Shown here piece by piece: positions 11,801 through 24,535 of a stretch of 64,000 bases of DNA. Made by a program: the position numbers and the translations under genes. Below the pieces are notes generated by a model. That model saw nothing but the letters and a program-made list of their open reading frames with translations, did not search any database and was not told where the DNA came from. Source of the DNA: Diadema setosum (lineage: Eukaryota > Echinodermata > Echinoidea > Diadematoida > Diadematidae); contig CM067075.1 in NCBI GenBank assembly GCA_033980235.1, positions 35,040,385 through 35,104,384 of the forward strand, written 5' to 3'. Position 1 is the stretch's first letter, and each line of letters opens with the position of its first letter.

Positions 11801-13930
11801 TGCACGAACGCGGTGAATAAATACGAGGAGTGTGACTTGACTTAACACACCTCTACGGCAAAAAAAAAACACCTCTCTCACTCTATTTCTTTTTTTTTCT
11901 TCTTTTTGTTACGATGTTTATTTACTCGGAAGAGTGCATTGGGAACATCGATTGCAAAGAGCTTTATTCTTTTTTAGTCAAGTTAGTTATCTCAACATCT
12001 TCACATATCATTATGTGGTAAGAAAGAAGTCATGGCCAAATTAGATTCGATATGATATAGTTTGTTTTTATCCCACACGGGGGGGGGGGGGGGGGGCACT
12101 TGTATCGTTGATACACAGCTGAAGATGATAATTGTAACGGCTGATGTATTTTGAAGGGAAAAATAGGGTAATACCGTCCCCCATAACATAGTGCGCATTT
12201 TGTGGCCTAGTTTTTATTCTGCATCAGAGCAAATATTTGTAATACGTAAAATACCTTACATTTCCTATGTCTGTTTAGTATGTATACAGTTCATTTTGTT
12301 TGCTAATGATGACAATGATAATGATGATGATCGTAATCATTTTGGTGTTATAGCTGATGATAATGGCAGAAATTTGACACTAACTATAATCGTTCTGGTT
12401 GGATGTTTGTATATAACGTGATGGTGAGAGAGAGATAGGTTTTAATTACATGTTAGACTGGGTTAGGCTAGAGTTGATTGACTCGTAGTCAAGTATGATT
12501 GATTTTAAATGATATCATTGTTCTTTCGAGTGAGCATTTTTGGCGTTATTTCACTCTTTCCAGAGTAGGAGGAGAGAAATAAACGAAGTTCTGAGGTAGA
12601 ATTCGTTCATGAAATAGTTGCACAGACTGTAAAACAGCCAAATGATGGATAGAGCTGAATTTCGGGCATTCTTGTTGGAATTCCACGGAATATCAGACAT
12701 GAAGAACCCTCTAGAAAGTCAGCAATCCGATTGTCGAAATCCGATAACTATTTTTACCATAAATTAGCATCCAGGTCTTTTTTTTCTTAAAGTTGTCTTT
12801 TCTTTAATCTGCTTAAGTAGGGTCCTTATAGGCACCTCTAGAGACACTCTATACCCTCTTTGTGAAAACAAGATTTTTAAGAAAAGATCGATGTAAGTGA
12901 TTTGGAAATAGTGACCGTATCCTACTGCCAGGAATATAAACCAGCGTCAAAGATTCTTCTCTGCGCATTAGTGATTCTGATTCTGATCATTGCATGATTA
13001 GTCAGCGTATCACACTGATATTTTGGCTGACTTGATTGGACCATGGCCCTGATTGGACGTGGGATATCATTGCTAAAGAAGAAACCACATCACACTCGAC
13101 CTTGAAATCCATTGACACAGACCCACGAGGGTGAGTTCTGTTCCAGTGTTTAATCATGATATATGATCAACAGAGAGTTGTGTTCAATGTTCTTTTTGCA
13201 GTTATTCAACATTCATTGTTATTACACATCTTCAGTGTGCGCTTTGGAGGCAATCTTGAATCGATGATAATATTTTGCTCTGTTCAAGCAAAGAATATTC
13301 CCTTCACGATTTCCACGTTTATGTTCTCTATAAAACGTTGTCACAACTATAGAAAACCATAAAAAAATAGTATGCAAACTTAAGAATTGGTTTACGTAAC
13401 TTGAAAGAGTAGATCAAAGTCACCAGGTTTGAAAACCTCTTAATTAAAAAACACGAAATTGGTTGACTGTCGAAAAAAGGCAATATACCCAGCAAGTCTT
13501 TGCAAAGTAATGAATAACTCCAACAGAGTTTTCTCTTGCGCATGCAATTATGATCTGGACATTTTAAACCAAATGATTGATACGCTTTACAATGAATTCA
13601 AAGTACACCGCTTCTCTGAAGATATGACATAATATTTTCAACCTCTTTGCTCTTTTTTTTTTTTTTAAATCAGTCCATGAGCGAATGTGATATAGAAGGC
13701 TATTCTGATAGTTGTTTTTTTATCACTGTATGAGAACAATAACTTCGTTTATCTGTTTGAGGTGACGTTGGTACTGGAATTTTAAGGTCTCAAAAGTGTG
13801 AAGTGGTGTCCCTGGAAGAGTGTGCTCGATATTTTGCCATACCAAGGACATACATTGTATATGCATTCCAAAACCAACACCCTTTGTGTCGAATATGTCC
13901 TCTTTTTTATTTGCCACAGACAATCAGTTT
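8833..13930. other. Intron 1 stretch without supported genes
   Basis: No exon could be supported. It includes an AAAC microsatellite (about 9279-9302), a poly-G run (about 12080-12097) and poly-A/T runs near 11630, 11860 and 11890. Open frames up to 107 codons are interpreted as chance. Confidence 0.4.
10171..10200. repeat. Short hairpin with ATGCCTCCG / CGGAGGCAT arms
   Basis: The 30-bp palindrome has arms ATGCCTCCG and CGGAGGCAT, with an inner CCCGAAGGG. Hairpins of this style recur widely in marine invertebrate genomes as repeat-element ends (from memory). A related CCTCCGCCAGGCAAGCTGGCG string lies near 19530. Confidence 0.5.
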
Positions 13931-14411
13931 TTAGCAATATTCATATCATTGTTTATTCATGGAACTTTTGTCTACTAGCTCAAACTACTTCATCTCTCTT
14001 CTTGGGAAAAGAATGTTAAGTCATCAAATGCCAGATTAAATTGTCCTCATACACTATGTAAATATAATTCTGACGTTACTGATTACGTTTTAGCAATATT
14101 CATATCATTGTTTATATTCATGGAACTTTTATCTACCAGTTCAAACTACTTCATCTCTCTTCGTGGGAAAAGAAATGTTAAGTCATCAAATGCCAGATTA
14201 AATTGTCCTCATAACACTATGTAAATATAATTATGACGTTACTGATTACGTTTTAGCAATATTCATATCATGTTGCGTAACTTTTATCTACCAGCTCAAA
14301 CTACATCATCTCTCTGCTAGGGAAAAGAAATGTTATGTCATCAAATGCCAGATTTAATTGGCCTCATACACTACGTAAATGTATAATTCTGACGTTATAT
14401 GATTACGTGAT
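13931..14411 (+). repeat. Tandem triplication, unit about 160 bp
   Basis: Three direct copies begin with TTAGCAATATTCATATCA at about 13931, 14090 and 14253, so the periods are 159 and 163 bp. Each continues through TTCATGGAACTTTT (shortened in copy 3), CAAACTAC, a GGGAAAAG block, GTCATCAAATGCCAGAT and GACGTTA. Copies differ by small indels and substitutions. No ORF is shared by all three, so this is a minisatellite-like duplication rather than coding repeats. Confidence 0.8.
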
Positions 14412-15881
14412 TTGGAGCAAATATGGCGTGCTCGCTATAGGGTCTAGCGAGACATCTTTCTGTAAGTGCAACAACTATTAAACAACACATTGTATGGCAT
14501 AAATAACATACTTTGGGGTTTACAGGAAAAAAAGAACAATGCAAAGATCGTAAAAAGAGTGCTTTAATTGTTACTTTTTGTTATTCATCTGTCTATCTCT
14601 CTCTTGAAATGGGTAACTTGAAAGGAGTGAGGGAAAAAGATACAAGTTTGAAAACAAAATGCTCTTTCTGGAGCAAAAGTTTAGTCCCGAGACACACAAA
14701 CGATTTTTGTCAACTAATCAAGCTGGACTTTCTTCCTCGGGACAAAATGCTAAGTCCCTGCCCCGGGGTTCCTGCAGGGAGGCAGGAGGGAGAACACACC
14801 TTCATGGTCCCTCAGATACGACACAAAATAGAATCCCATGTACATAGGAGTCCCAATGGACATGTAAAAATTTCCGGGTCAATCTTTGCGAATGTAGTGT
14901 GAAGAGCCCTACTTCTCAAGCATTCTGTTTGACGCGTTAACAAAACATTCTCCTAGCAGAAGGCACATTTTGGCATGCAAAGCAAAGCGATTTGTCAACT
15001 TATAGCAACGCGTATACCCAACGTATGGTCAAAACTGAAAATTAATGCATACGGTGGACTGGTCTGAAGTGATCTGTGAGGGTTAAATACGTCATAATGA
15101 CGTCTCTTCATTAATTTCCTTCATGTGTTTGGAATGGGGAGACTTTTCGCATTATGAATTTTTATCATGAATTCATGTTGATTAGACAATAAGTTCTCAA
15201 CCAGTGGGCCGCGATATCAGCTAAAAATAAGATAAAGTGATTCCTATTCGATTTAAATGGGCCTCGCAAAAAAGGGCAAAGTGGGCCTCAGATTTAAAAA
15301 AAAAAAATAAGTTGAAAAGCAGATCGCCGCAAATAAAACATGCCTAATCCAAGTCTCAGGTTTTCTAAGGGAGCATAAAGGTTGATGCAAAAAACAAACA
15401 AACAAACAAACAATATAACTAACTAACTAACTAACTAACTAAAAAAGCAAACGAACAAACACAAAGCTAACAACAACAACAATAGATGATTTGTGCTGAA
15501 TTAGATCAGATGAATTGGTATAAGATATCGAGTGTCGACAAAGTTCACGATGGACAAGCTCGCACTAAACTGTAAGTGGTCTTTCACCATCTCAAACAAG
15601 TATAGTGTACATACAAAACATATATCCCGTTCAGCCTAAGCGGATTTGGTGATTATTGCGCTTTTTGCAAGCATGTCCAAAATGGTAATCAACCAACAAG
15701 TGGAGATAATCTTAACAAAAATGTCCCGAGTGTGGCTTCATTTTACTTCAACGAAACCTCCGACAGTCAAACACCTTTTAAATTGACTTTGTTATCACTT
15801 TTTCGGAGAGAGATAAAGATGGAAAAGGAGGGGAGGGATAAGATTGTAGGAGAACCCTCAAATTGTGACATACAACCTTAA

Positions 15882-15952
15882 CCCGTTCCCATGGGAATCT
15901 TGTGGTCTGTGTATCAGGTCTATGGAGATCTCAGAATTCAGTATTCAACGGG
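15882..15952. mobile_element. Tiny (71 bp) TTAA-flanked element
   Basis: TTAA lies on both sides (15878-15881 and 15953-15956). The ends CCCGTTCC at left and CAACGGG at right are inverted partners over the first six to seven bases. TTAA duplications are typical of piggyBac and Kolobok elements. A diverged relative sharing CTGTGTAT, ATCTATGG and TTTCAGAAT strings is visible at about 32720-32785. Confidence 0.45.
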
Positions 15953-18929
15953 TTAAAACATTGTATAAATAGAAGAAATATCAACCGTGTAATCTTTGGC
16001 GGGTGATTCCATGAAGTTGATGTGGAAGAAAATGACAACCTTTACGAATTTCTAGCTGTGCTTCATCATTCTCTCTCATCTAAGAAGGAGATAAGCCCAT
16101 CATGTAGGTGATCCTGTTCGGAGCCCAGCGGAACCGATTAGGACCAGATCTATTCCTTCTGTAAAGAGATCGGCATAGAATATGTAGAATAACCACTCCT
16201 GGATAACATTATGTAACCGCTAGAAGGAGTGTTACCTTTCGTGACGATCGATGGGCGCAGTGATATCGCGCCGCAATGTAACACAATCAACCATGTATGA
16301 TATCAGGCGAAGATATGAATGACGCTGGGCAAGTTTTCGCTCGCAGCGCTATCGGAGAAACTGCATGCGTGACCAAAACAAATTTGTCTACCGTCATAGA
16401 ACTTTCTTAGCTGCTTTGACTAAAGAAGGCTGCTGATTAATTAAGCTGTGAAAAGTTTGATCATTTGTTGATGGTGACTTACACAATAGTCCTGTTTTCA
16501 AATTTATTCTTCCTCGAAGGCAATGGAAGGCGGTAGGTCCAAAGAAATTCGAGGATCCCGAAATATCACTGCTTTCGCCAGCATGGGGCTGTTGCAAACT
16601 GTCGCGTCCCTTGCAATATCCAAGTTATGCGAGATTCTGTAAGTGAACTCTATTCCAAGATCAGAGTAACAAGATATCTATCAATGTGATTTACGAAATA
16701 AAGAGATATAGAACTGATCGCATGATTACTTCAACTTTTACAAGGGCAATATCATCTAGGATGCAGTTACTAGTATTAAATGTCTCATACGTCCATTTCA
16801 AACAACAAGCCCACTGCTATTCTTTTTTCATGTGTGTACAAATGAATACTATGGTGTCTCATTTCTTGCTGACGTCACGCAAGGATGTTTTAGTGAGAAA
16901 AATTTTGTGAAGTCGTTCTATCCTTGGGTATAAAGCCTTATAAGAAGTTTGTCACAAATTCCAAAACACATGCAGCTGGAGAAATGCTATATTAGTTGTT
17001 TGATTAGCTTGCTAATGATGCATTTGCCTTAGTCCCAAGTGGTTTCCTAATAGAGCTGTTTCTTCTCCGAGCATCCATTCTCTGTCATATAACACGGGCT
17101 TGTTTTCGATTCAGAAATATCCCCATAGGAGACAGATTATGTTGTGCTGATGACAAGAATACCAAACCAATCCAAAACAAAAGCATTTTCAATGTGAAAA
17201 CATTCACTCTGCTCTAGAATACCTCGTCTGAGAAAGATTTGGGATCAGAATGACAATGTAAAGCAAACGAATTTGGCGTGTTAGTTTGCGTGTGTTTGTC
17301 TCGGTAAAACTTGCAGGTCACATTCTATTGCACATACTCCAAACTTAGTTAAAGCATCGAAGTTTAAACAAATGTTGTCAGTAGATTCAGCAGTCAAAGT
17401 ACACCTTGCTGTGAGTAAAATAAGAAAATAAGCTCTGTGAACAATCATTATCATAATCATATTACTGAATTTTTGCGTGTCCAACCCAAAGTGAATGAAG
17501 GGTCCACATTTAGTCGTTGCATAACAACCAAAGAATTTGAGGAAAACTGAATCTTCGCACGCGCCGTTTCTAACCCTTAAAACTGTTTCTCCTTTCTTTA
17601 TTTACCCTTTCTTTGTTAAGTGTCGGAAGATGAACACTGGTCGATTTCTGTTTCCAATAATCAGTCAAAACAGCGATTAATTAAGCGTAAGAAGCCTTTG
17701 AGATAACCCCGCTGTAATCCCACTCGGGAGTGTGCCGTCAATTCAGGAAGAATCGAGCAATATAACCTTCCCCAATCAACCTCCCTTGGGTGAAGAGGGA
17801 AGTTCATTCCTTTCAAACTCTAAAAATCAATACAGCCTGGATAAATCGCCAACGCAGAAAACGCAGCACTTTTGTCTCGTCAGTAGTCAGAGAGACCGCA
17901 GCAAGCTCATCATGGAAAATAGACATGGACACCAAACCATGAATGTATATAGTGAATTGAAGTTTTGTTTGGTGTATACTAGTAAATTCCATCAGATACG
18001 AGCTGCCATCTATGATTCGTGATGTAACTATCAAGACAAGTTTAAAATCTCATTTACATACTCCCTTCGAAAGGAGTTTCGAAAATGATACATTATTTCA
18101 TTAATTTCAAAAGTTTAATCGCACAAGTGGCTGAGCGCCATTTTAAACAAATTTTAAGTAAGTCCATCATCAAATAAAACCTCTCTAAACTTACCTCTCT
18201 TGTAACATAACATGGAATATTCTTGAAATTATGACTTAAATGAATAGCTCATATTCCTCTTATCATTCTATTTGCTGTGTTGTTGTTTTTTGTTTTGTTT
18301 TAGCAGCTCTAATCTAAACTGAACAAGAATATAGTTAACTCGTTTTGAGTTCAAACTCTTCATTTGTATCTCGGGATGTTTTTCGTTTCTTCTTCAAATT
18401 ATTTCATTTTCTATAGGATTTTCGCTACTTTGTGTCCAAATATATCTAGTTTCCTGTTTAGAAGGAACTGTACGGTACTGGTTGAGGAGGGGATTCAGGT
18501 TTATAACATTCCTAAGTGATATAATGAGAAACCTCTGGAGGAAAGATAAAAGAGCATGTAATTTTAAGAATATTCAACGTATATAAAAAAAAAAGGTGAC
18601 AATAGGCGACAGGCCACGCCTTTCAGAAGGATCTCTTTGTTTCACCTTGTTTTTGGATATCTCAGCCATTTCAAAACTGATTTTCATCAAATAAACTTTT
18701 GATACCCCATAGAATTGCATGCTCTTTGACATCTCATAGAGTGGTTTCTGAATATCTCGCAAAACGTTAAAAGCTAAATCCTCATCTCAACCAAAACTGT
18801 ACTATTCCTTTAATAGTTGGATCAAGATGTTTATACTGTTTAAATGCAACATTTTTAATGATCTCATCTGTGTAATAGTCAGCTTGTTCATACATAACTG
18901 TTTTATTGGGAGAAACCCTTCCCCCAAAA

Positions 18930-19012
18930 CAACAACAACGACGACAACAACAACAACAATAACAGCAACAGCAACAGCAGCAGTAGCAGCAGCAACAACA
19001 ACAACAAATTCC
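18930..19012. repeat. CAA/CAG trinucleotide repeat
   Basis: Imperfect run of ACA, ACG, GCA and CAG triplets. It explains poly-Thr, poly-Cys and Val/Ala-rich frames in this stretch, which are not genes. Confidence 0.85.
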
Positions 19013-19102
19013 CCTTCTTCTACTAATATGGTCCATTTGATATCAACTTTCCTCAAATAAATTCGTGTTTGGTGCTTCTATAGCGTGCATTAGGCATAGG
19101 GA

Positions 19103-19340
19103 GGTGAGGTGTCTCACTGGGTATTGTGCGTCTGCCTTGCAATCAGATGGCTAGGGTTCAAGTCCCCGTAAGTCTAGCTGTGCGATGCTGTGAATAATCG
19201 TGGAGGTTACACTTCCCTCGTGAAATCATCCCCTCTAGTTATTAGAGGGAATAACAATCTGTCCCTCGAATAGGATGTTCCAAGTCGTGTGATGGGGTCA
19301 CAACTCGCTAACGTAAAAGATCTCACTTCACTTTCGACTA
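19103..19340 (+). mobile_element. tRNA-derived SINE
   Basis: The head resembles a tRNA gene: an A-box-like segment (TCTCACTGGGTATTGTGCG), then TCTGCCTTGCAATCAGATGG and a B-box GGTTCAAGTCC at about 19155-19165. It continues into a non-tRNA body ending near GTAAAAGATCTCAC. The A box is degenerate and there is no acceptor-stem pairing, so it is not a functional tRNA gene. The boundaries are approximate. Confidence 0.6.
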
Positions 19341-21586
19341 ACAACAGTTATGTCTTCCAAATGTTTGAGATTAACTTTCGATGGTGATCTTGAGGAAAAG
19401 ATTATAGGAAGAAAGAATATTCTTTAGGCGACCTGGTTTCGAGACATTGGGCGATCATCCCTCTGGACAGAAAATAAAGGAGGTATCTGGATATTTTCAC
19501 CTCGACTGATCGTCAATAGCTTGTTGGTATCCTCCGCCAGGCAAGCTGGCGCGTTTTGTATCGATTGAACCGCTGGGCGGTCCGAAGCAAACTAGAGCAC
19601 CGTATAGCAAAGCTTCGCCCGTGCCTCGTAAGTTACACAAGTGTCATGTCATCCGAATAGATATTTGAACCCCTCATTCAGTATTGTGACCGCTGCAGAC
19701 AGTTCAATTGGAACACAGGTCATTTGCTTCGAATAGCCTTCGAAGAAAATAAGGGGTTGATGAATTTCATTACTGCTCTGGACTGCCCACAAACATTCCA
19801 ACACAAGCTGCAAGGCGACGCCAACATGCACCCGTCCCCTCGACTTACACATAATTCAGTGATCTCCATTGTTTTGTTTCTTCTTTATTATATAGCTATT
19901 AAACTGATATTGCAACTGATTGACAAAAATGTCCTACATCGACGTAAATAAGAACTGAATTGAACAGTGTTGATGTGTGTTGAATTGATCCTTGTTGAAT
20001 TGATCAACATGAAAGATTTTTGTTTTAATAACCTTGTTCTTTGTTACAAATTTTTACTGTATTTCCGCCATCAGCTGCCGTTCCGCATACTTCCAGTTAT
20101 GGTGAGAATTAAACATTTTTCATTGTGAGTTAAGAAATTTGTGCCTGGAATTAATGAAAGAAGGTCCAAGCTGGAAAACCTTTATCTTATATGAACTCTA
20201 AAGGATGTAATTACAAGTGTACATCGTTAATCAGGCGTTTATTTTCTGTAATTGTTCTGTTTCTTCCACAACACCGCCCATCTGTTTTGTTTACATCGAT
20301 ACGAAGCCTGCATGGGTTGGATACCAGCCAGTCAGCCAGTTCGAATGACCTCTATATCCTTATAATTCTTAACGTAATCTCATAATTGTACCCAATTATA
20401 AGGAACAAAGATCTATATACAAGCACCGGATCGACTAAACACTTTCTTCGATCAGATTAAGATTGTAAAAGCTTCAAGTTGAAAGGGGAATATAATCCCC
20501 TACGAGCGTTCCTTTGTTTTCCGGAGTGCGCCAGCTGACCGTACCTACCCACGTATTTGTGACGAATGAAACCAGTGCGTTTCAGTTCGGAAATATGACG
20601 TGTAAAATCTCACGAAATGACGCAGTATTTTTTTTTACATGCATTACAAAAGCCGAGGCTCCAAATCACAGAAAGCTACTGAAACCCGAAACTCACTGTC
20701 CTATGAAATGGTTGTTTGAATTATCCGAAATCAACAAACTGAATTTTTACATGACAATGTAAAATTTACACTTTATCCAAAAGAAAATTCTAGATGTTCG
20801 AATTATTATGGTTATTGCGTCGAGTTGCATAGTGTTTGTTTTGTATGTTGGTTGTTGTTTTTTGTGACTAATTGATGAATTGCCCTTTTGCTAATTTTCA
20901 TCAAACATACTTTGAATTCCTCTTAGAATTGTATAACTATGCTCTCTAATTTTTATAGGACGTTACATCATATCTCACAAAAAGGTTGGAAACTTGTAGC
21001 CCCATCTCCAGCAAAACTATAACATCATTTTCAAACTAAATATTCTTGCCTCGATTTTCCTCTTGTTTTTTTTTTTGTGTGTTTGGTGGGGGTGGGGTGG
21101 GGGATGGGTGTGAGTGTGTGTGTGTGTGTGTTTTAGTAACTGATTGACAAATTCCCACTCATCGACGTACATAAACACCGATTTTTTAGTTGCAGCAAGT
21201 CAATGTTAGATGTAGTCAAACGGGGTTGACTTATGGGTCCAAAAATTCAAAAAAAAAAATCAATTCATTGGCAACGGGAATCTTCTGCGTATATACTGTA
21301 AAATCTGCTGAGATTTCAAAACAGATATTTTTATAAACAAGGTTAACTGGTAGACTTTCATTTTATATGACAGCAAAGTTGCAGGTGATCCTATATTGGA
21401 TTTGACCACACGCTAAGTAAAATCAGGGAGGTGAGCCTCTCACCTCCCTGGTAAAGTGAAGAGGAGCGAAGCAAATACTATTCTTAAGATGTCAAAACAG
21501 GTCCAAAATTTTGAGACCATTTCCGGAATCATTACACACAACTTTCCTAACTTAGCTGCACCCTGTAAAATATCGGTTACAGCTCG
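19341..21586. other. Intron 1 stretch without supported genes
   Basis: No exon supported. A GT microsatellite lies near 21113-21132. A perfect short hairpin (CAGGGAGGTGAG ... CTCACCTCCCTG) lies at 21424-21450; AGGAGGT-type hairpins recur near 23037 and 29522. Confidence 0.4.
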
Positions 21587-21846
21587 TTATTCCGAAGGTT
21601 CGTTATTCCGAAGGCTGTTTATTCCTAAGATTCGTTATTCCGAAGGTTCATTGTTCCGAATTTCATTTTCAGATTAACCAATCTTCGGAATAACGAACCT
21701 TCGGAATAACGCCACAAATTTTCGGATTAACGGACCCTTTTTCATTTTCGGATTAACGAACCTCTAGGTATAGGGAATTGCGTGTTTCGGATTAACGACC
21801 CTTCGGAATAACGACCCTTCGGAATAGCGAACCTTCGGAATAACGA
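21587..21846. repeat. Array of TTCGGAATAACGAA-type motifs in both orientations
   Basis: At about 21588-21660 the motif is read as CGTTATTCCGAAGGTT. From about 21685 to 21846 it is read in the opposite sense as CCTTCGGAATAACGA and TTTCGGATTAACG, giving an overall inverted arrangement with about a dozen copies. There is no coding potential. It looks like a foldback repeat element with motif-level tandem structure. Confidence 0.7.
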
Positions 21847-24430
21847 ACAGCACCCAAAATATCTATGTCTAGATAATGAAAACGTAAATCTCTAACTATT
21901 TCGAATTGTTCATAACAACGATAATAACACGGGTTGTTTAGATATGAGCCACTGATTTTACTTTGAGGCATTTACGTATATTGCAACTAATAATTGCAAC
22001 AGTAATCATTAAACAGGACTGATATGTATCGGCATCCGAGTGTCAGGTACGTTAGTTCCTCGATCGTGCATGTGACTCCAGATCTGGTTTCCCTTGTTAG
22101 AATAGGGATCACTCGTTTTTCCTGTCGTAATATTGATCTGTTATAAGGGCATATTGAGCATCTATGTAGTCTTTGAGGATCTTTGAATGAAGATTTTTGT
22201 TGTTTTCTTTTGTCTTTTGAAGGAGGGCGGTATAAATTGGGTTTCTGCGTATTTCTTAACGTGGTCCTTTAGCGCATCGAATGAAGCTTTTGTTGGCTTT
22301 ACCGTCTGAGCGATCGGAGTTGGTTTCAGAAATCGATAGAGTTGGGTAGCTTATCGGGACGGGGATATATCTCAATGTCTTATGTATAGGGAACAGCTGG
22401 TTTAATTGCCCGTAGCTATGCGATACACGGCAGGGACAGGACGGAGTTTAGTTTGATGTTCCAGCGAATATTTTTTTTTTTACAGTGAGTGATTCAGCTC
22501 TCGTGTGGTGATCCGTGACTTGGGATTAATACCCCAGATAAATCTGACCTCCGTCCTGTCTTTAGGCGATTTTACTGCCTTGAAGAAACAAATGATCATC
22601 TCTGGATTCACGTACCTGGGATCATGCCGAAGTACAGGGACAAGTGGAAAATGCTTCTTGAAGCAACCAGGCAACATCCAGGTATGTGTTGGCATGGTTG
22701 AGGTTGACAATGGAGCAAATAGCGCAAGCATTATAGACCAACCCCCATCTCTATATCCACCGTTCACACGCACACACTATACTTCATCACTTTATATCTT
22801 ATGGCAGTCCCTCTAAATAATTCAGCGGTCATTTTTTTTTTAAGAAGGTATAATTGACTGTGTGTGTGTGGTTTTTTTTTATTTTTTTTTTGGCTTTGAG
22901 GTGGTTATGATTATTTGATTGACATAGCAGACCTTTAATCTGGGATGACGATCGAGGAACAGTAGAATTCTGCAATCATATTATCAGTTGAAAAATGCGT
23001 TTAGAATTTCGTTAATTAATAGAAAGGATGGATCAGGAGGTCTCACCTCCTTGGATGGATCGAGCACCAGCGAGAAAAAAAAAAATCATCGTATCATATT
23101 TTTTTTCCCTCTTTTGTTTGACAATGGCTATTGCGTCCTTGATTCTATTTCACCACTTGTAGAGAAAACACGATGAGAAAATGCATTTGTCGTCAGTACC
23201 ATTGCCATAGACTCCTAAACTAAACAAAAAGAACATAACATACATTTTCAATTATCCTTCGAGGCGCGGAACGCTGTAACCCATTCTTTTTCTTTCTATT
23301 TTACCAAGTTGCCAAGACATCTGTCTCGCGATGAAAATTCATTTGCATTTGCTTCTTCTTTTAAATTTCAATCTGATCTAATTCATTCTGCTTCTGCACT
23401 TCCTTCGAGTACAATAATAATCAACATTCTTTCATGGCTTGCACACACTTTATAACTTCATTATTTTATTCTCTTAAAATGTCAATATTATACATGCAGA
23501 GAAGAATGTGAATCTGACACATAGCATTTGTAGCTGAGAAAGAGAGAAAAAAAAATCTACTGCAGATAGCTATCACAAGCTGACTTGGATGGATGCAGCT
23601 ACCAGATTATCAAGGAAATGAAGCTTACTGATATAATGTTCTCAGAACTATGAAATCTATATATTTCTGAAAGAAGTTGTGAGAATGAGGAGGGTTCTTT
23701 TTGAGTGATCGCCGTTTTCCCCGAAGTCTAAAGTGACGACTTTTAATAAAACAAAATGTGATACGTTAGTTTTGTTCATGCTTGCTTTTCTCTCACCCAC
23801 ACATATTTCTATATCTATGTCTGTAGAATAATTCTCACAGCCCTCGAATTCTTTGTGCTCGTACATGTTATTTACAAACGTAAAAGGCGTCATCGAAGTG
23901 TGACATTGTGCGACGTGGAGGGAATCTGCAGTGAATAGGTCTAGTGGGGACAATCCATGCGGTAATTAGGTTCTGGGCAATCGATAAATGATTTATTTCC
24001 TCTACAACGCGGTTACATTTGAATGTACATTCAGTGTCTGCTTTAAGCCTTTAAGTCTGCTGCTATGTGTTAAGTTGCTGGTGGTGGCGGTGTTTTTCTG
24101 TTGTTTTGTTATTTTCATTATCTCCTGGGCATGCTGTCACAACACTCATTAACGTGATGAATCAGGTGAATAATGATCTTTTGAAATTACAAACTTGATC
24201 GTAGGACATATTTGGTGATATGATCAAAGAGATGAAACTATAAGAGATAAAATAGCTATTTGTGTTGTCGAGTTTTATCATCGATGAACTTGACTATGAT
24301 GCGACTTGGAGAGTTACGCGAATGGTATGAATGTTTTCGTTACCATACGATGTCTAACATGTCTGATTATGGGGTTTAATTTGGATGATATTTAAGTATG
24401 TGAGCGATATCTTATTTCGAAGAAAAATCA
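21847..24430. other. Intron 1 stretch without supported genes
   Basis: No exon supported. The frames on both strands at about 22480-22816 overlap each other and show no recognisable domain. Confidence 0.4.
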
Positions 24431-24432
24431 AG

Positions 24433-24434
24433 AT

Positions 24435-24516
<82 letters not shown>

Positions 24517-24535
24517 GAAGAAAGAAAGAAAGAAC
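24433..24535. repeat. (GAAA)n microsatellite
   Basis: About 25 near-perfect GAAA units with a single GGAA interruption near 24517. It produces Lys/Arg-Glu frames on plus and Ser/Phe/Leu-rich frames on minus, all spurious. Confidence 0.95.

Larger units (their letters stand above)
14412..19097. other. Intron 1 stretch without supported genes
   Basis: No exon supported. It holds AAAC and AACT microsatellites (about 15386-15441) and the small TTAA-bounded element listed separately. The 129-codon frame at 14513-14902 and the 96-codon frame at 17732-18022 have no recognisable domain. Confidence 0.4.

Noticed and set aside
14513..14902. 129-codon open frame
   Set aside because: No recognisable domain, no splice context, and runs through a CCCCGGGG/CCTGCAGG palindromic stretch typical of repeats.
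18782..19056. Poly-Cys, poly-Val and poly-Thr frames
   Set aside because: Three frames of the same CAA/CAG repeat; no coding evidence.
19103..19175. Possible tRNA gene
   Set aside because: B box is good but the A box and acceptor stem do not fit; better explained as the head of a SINE.
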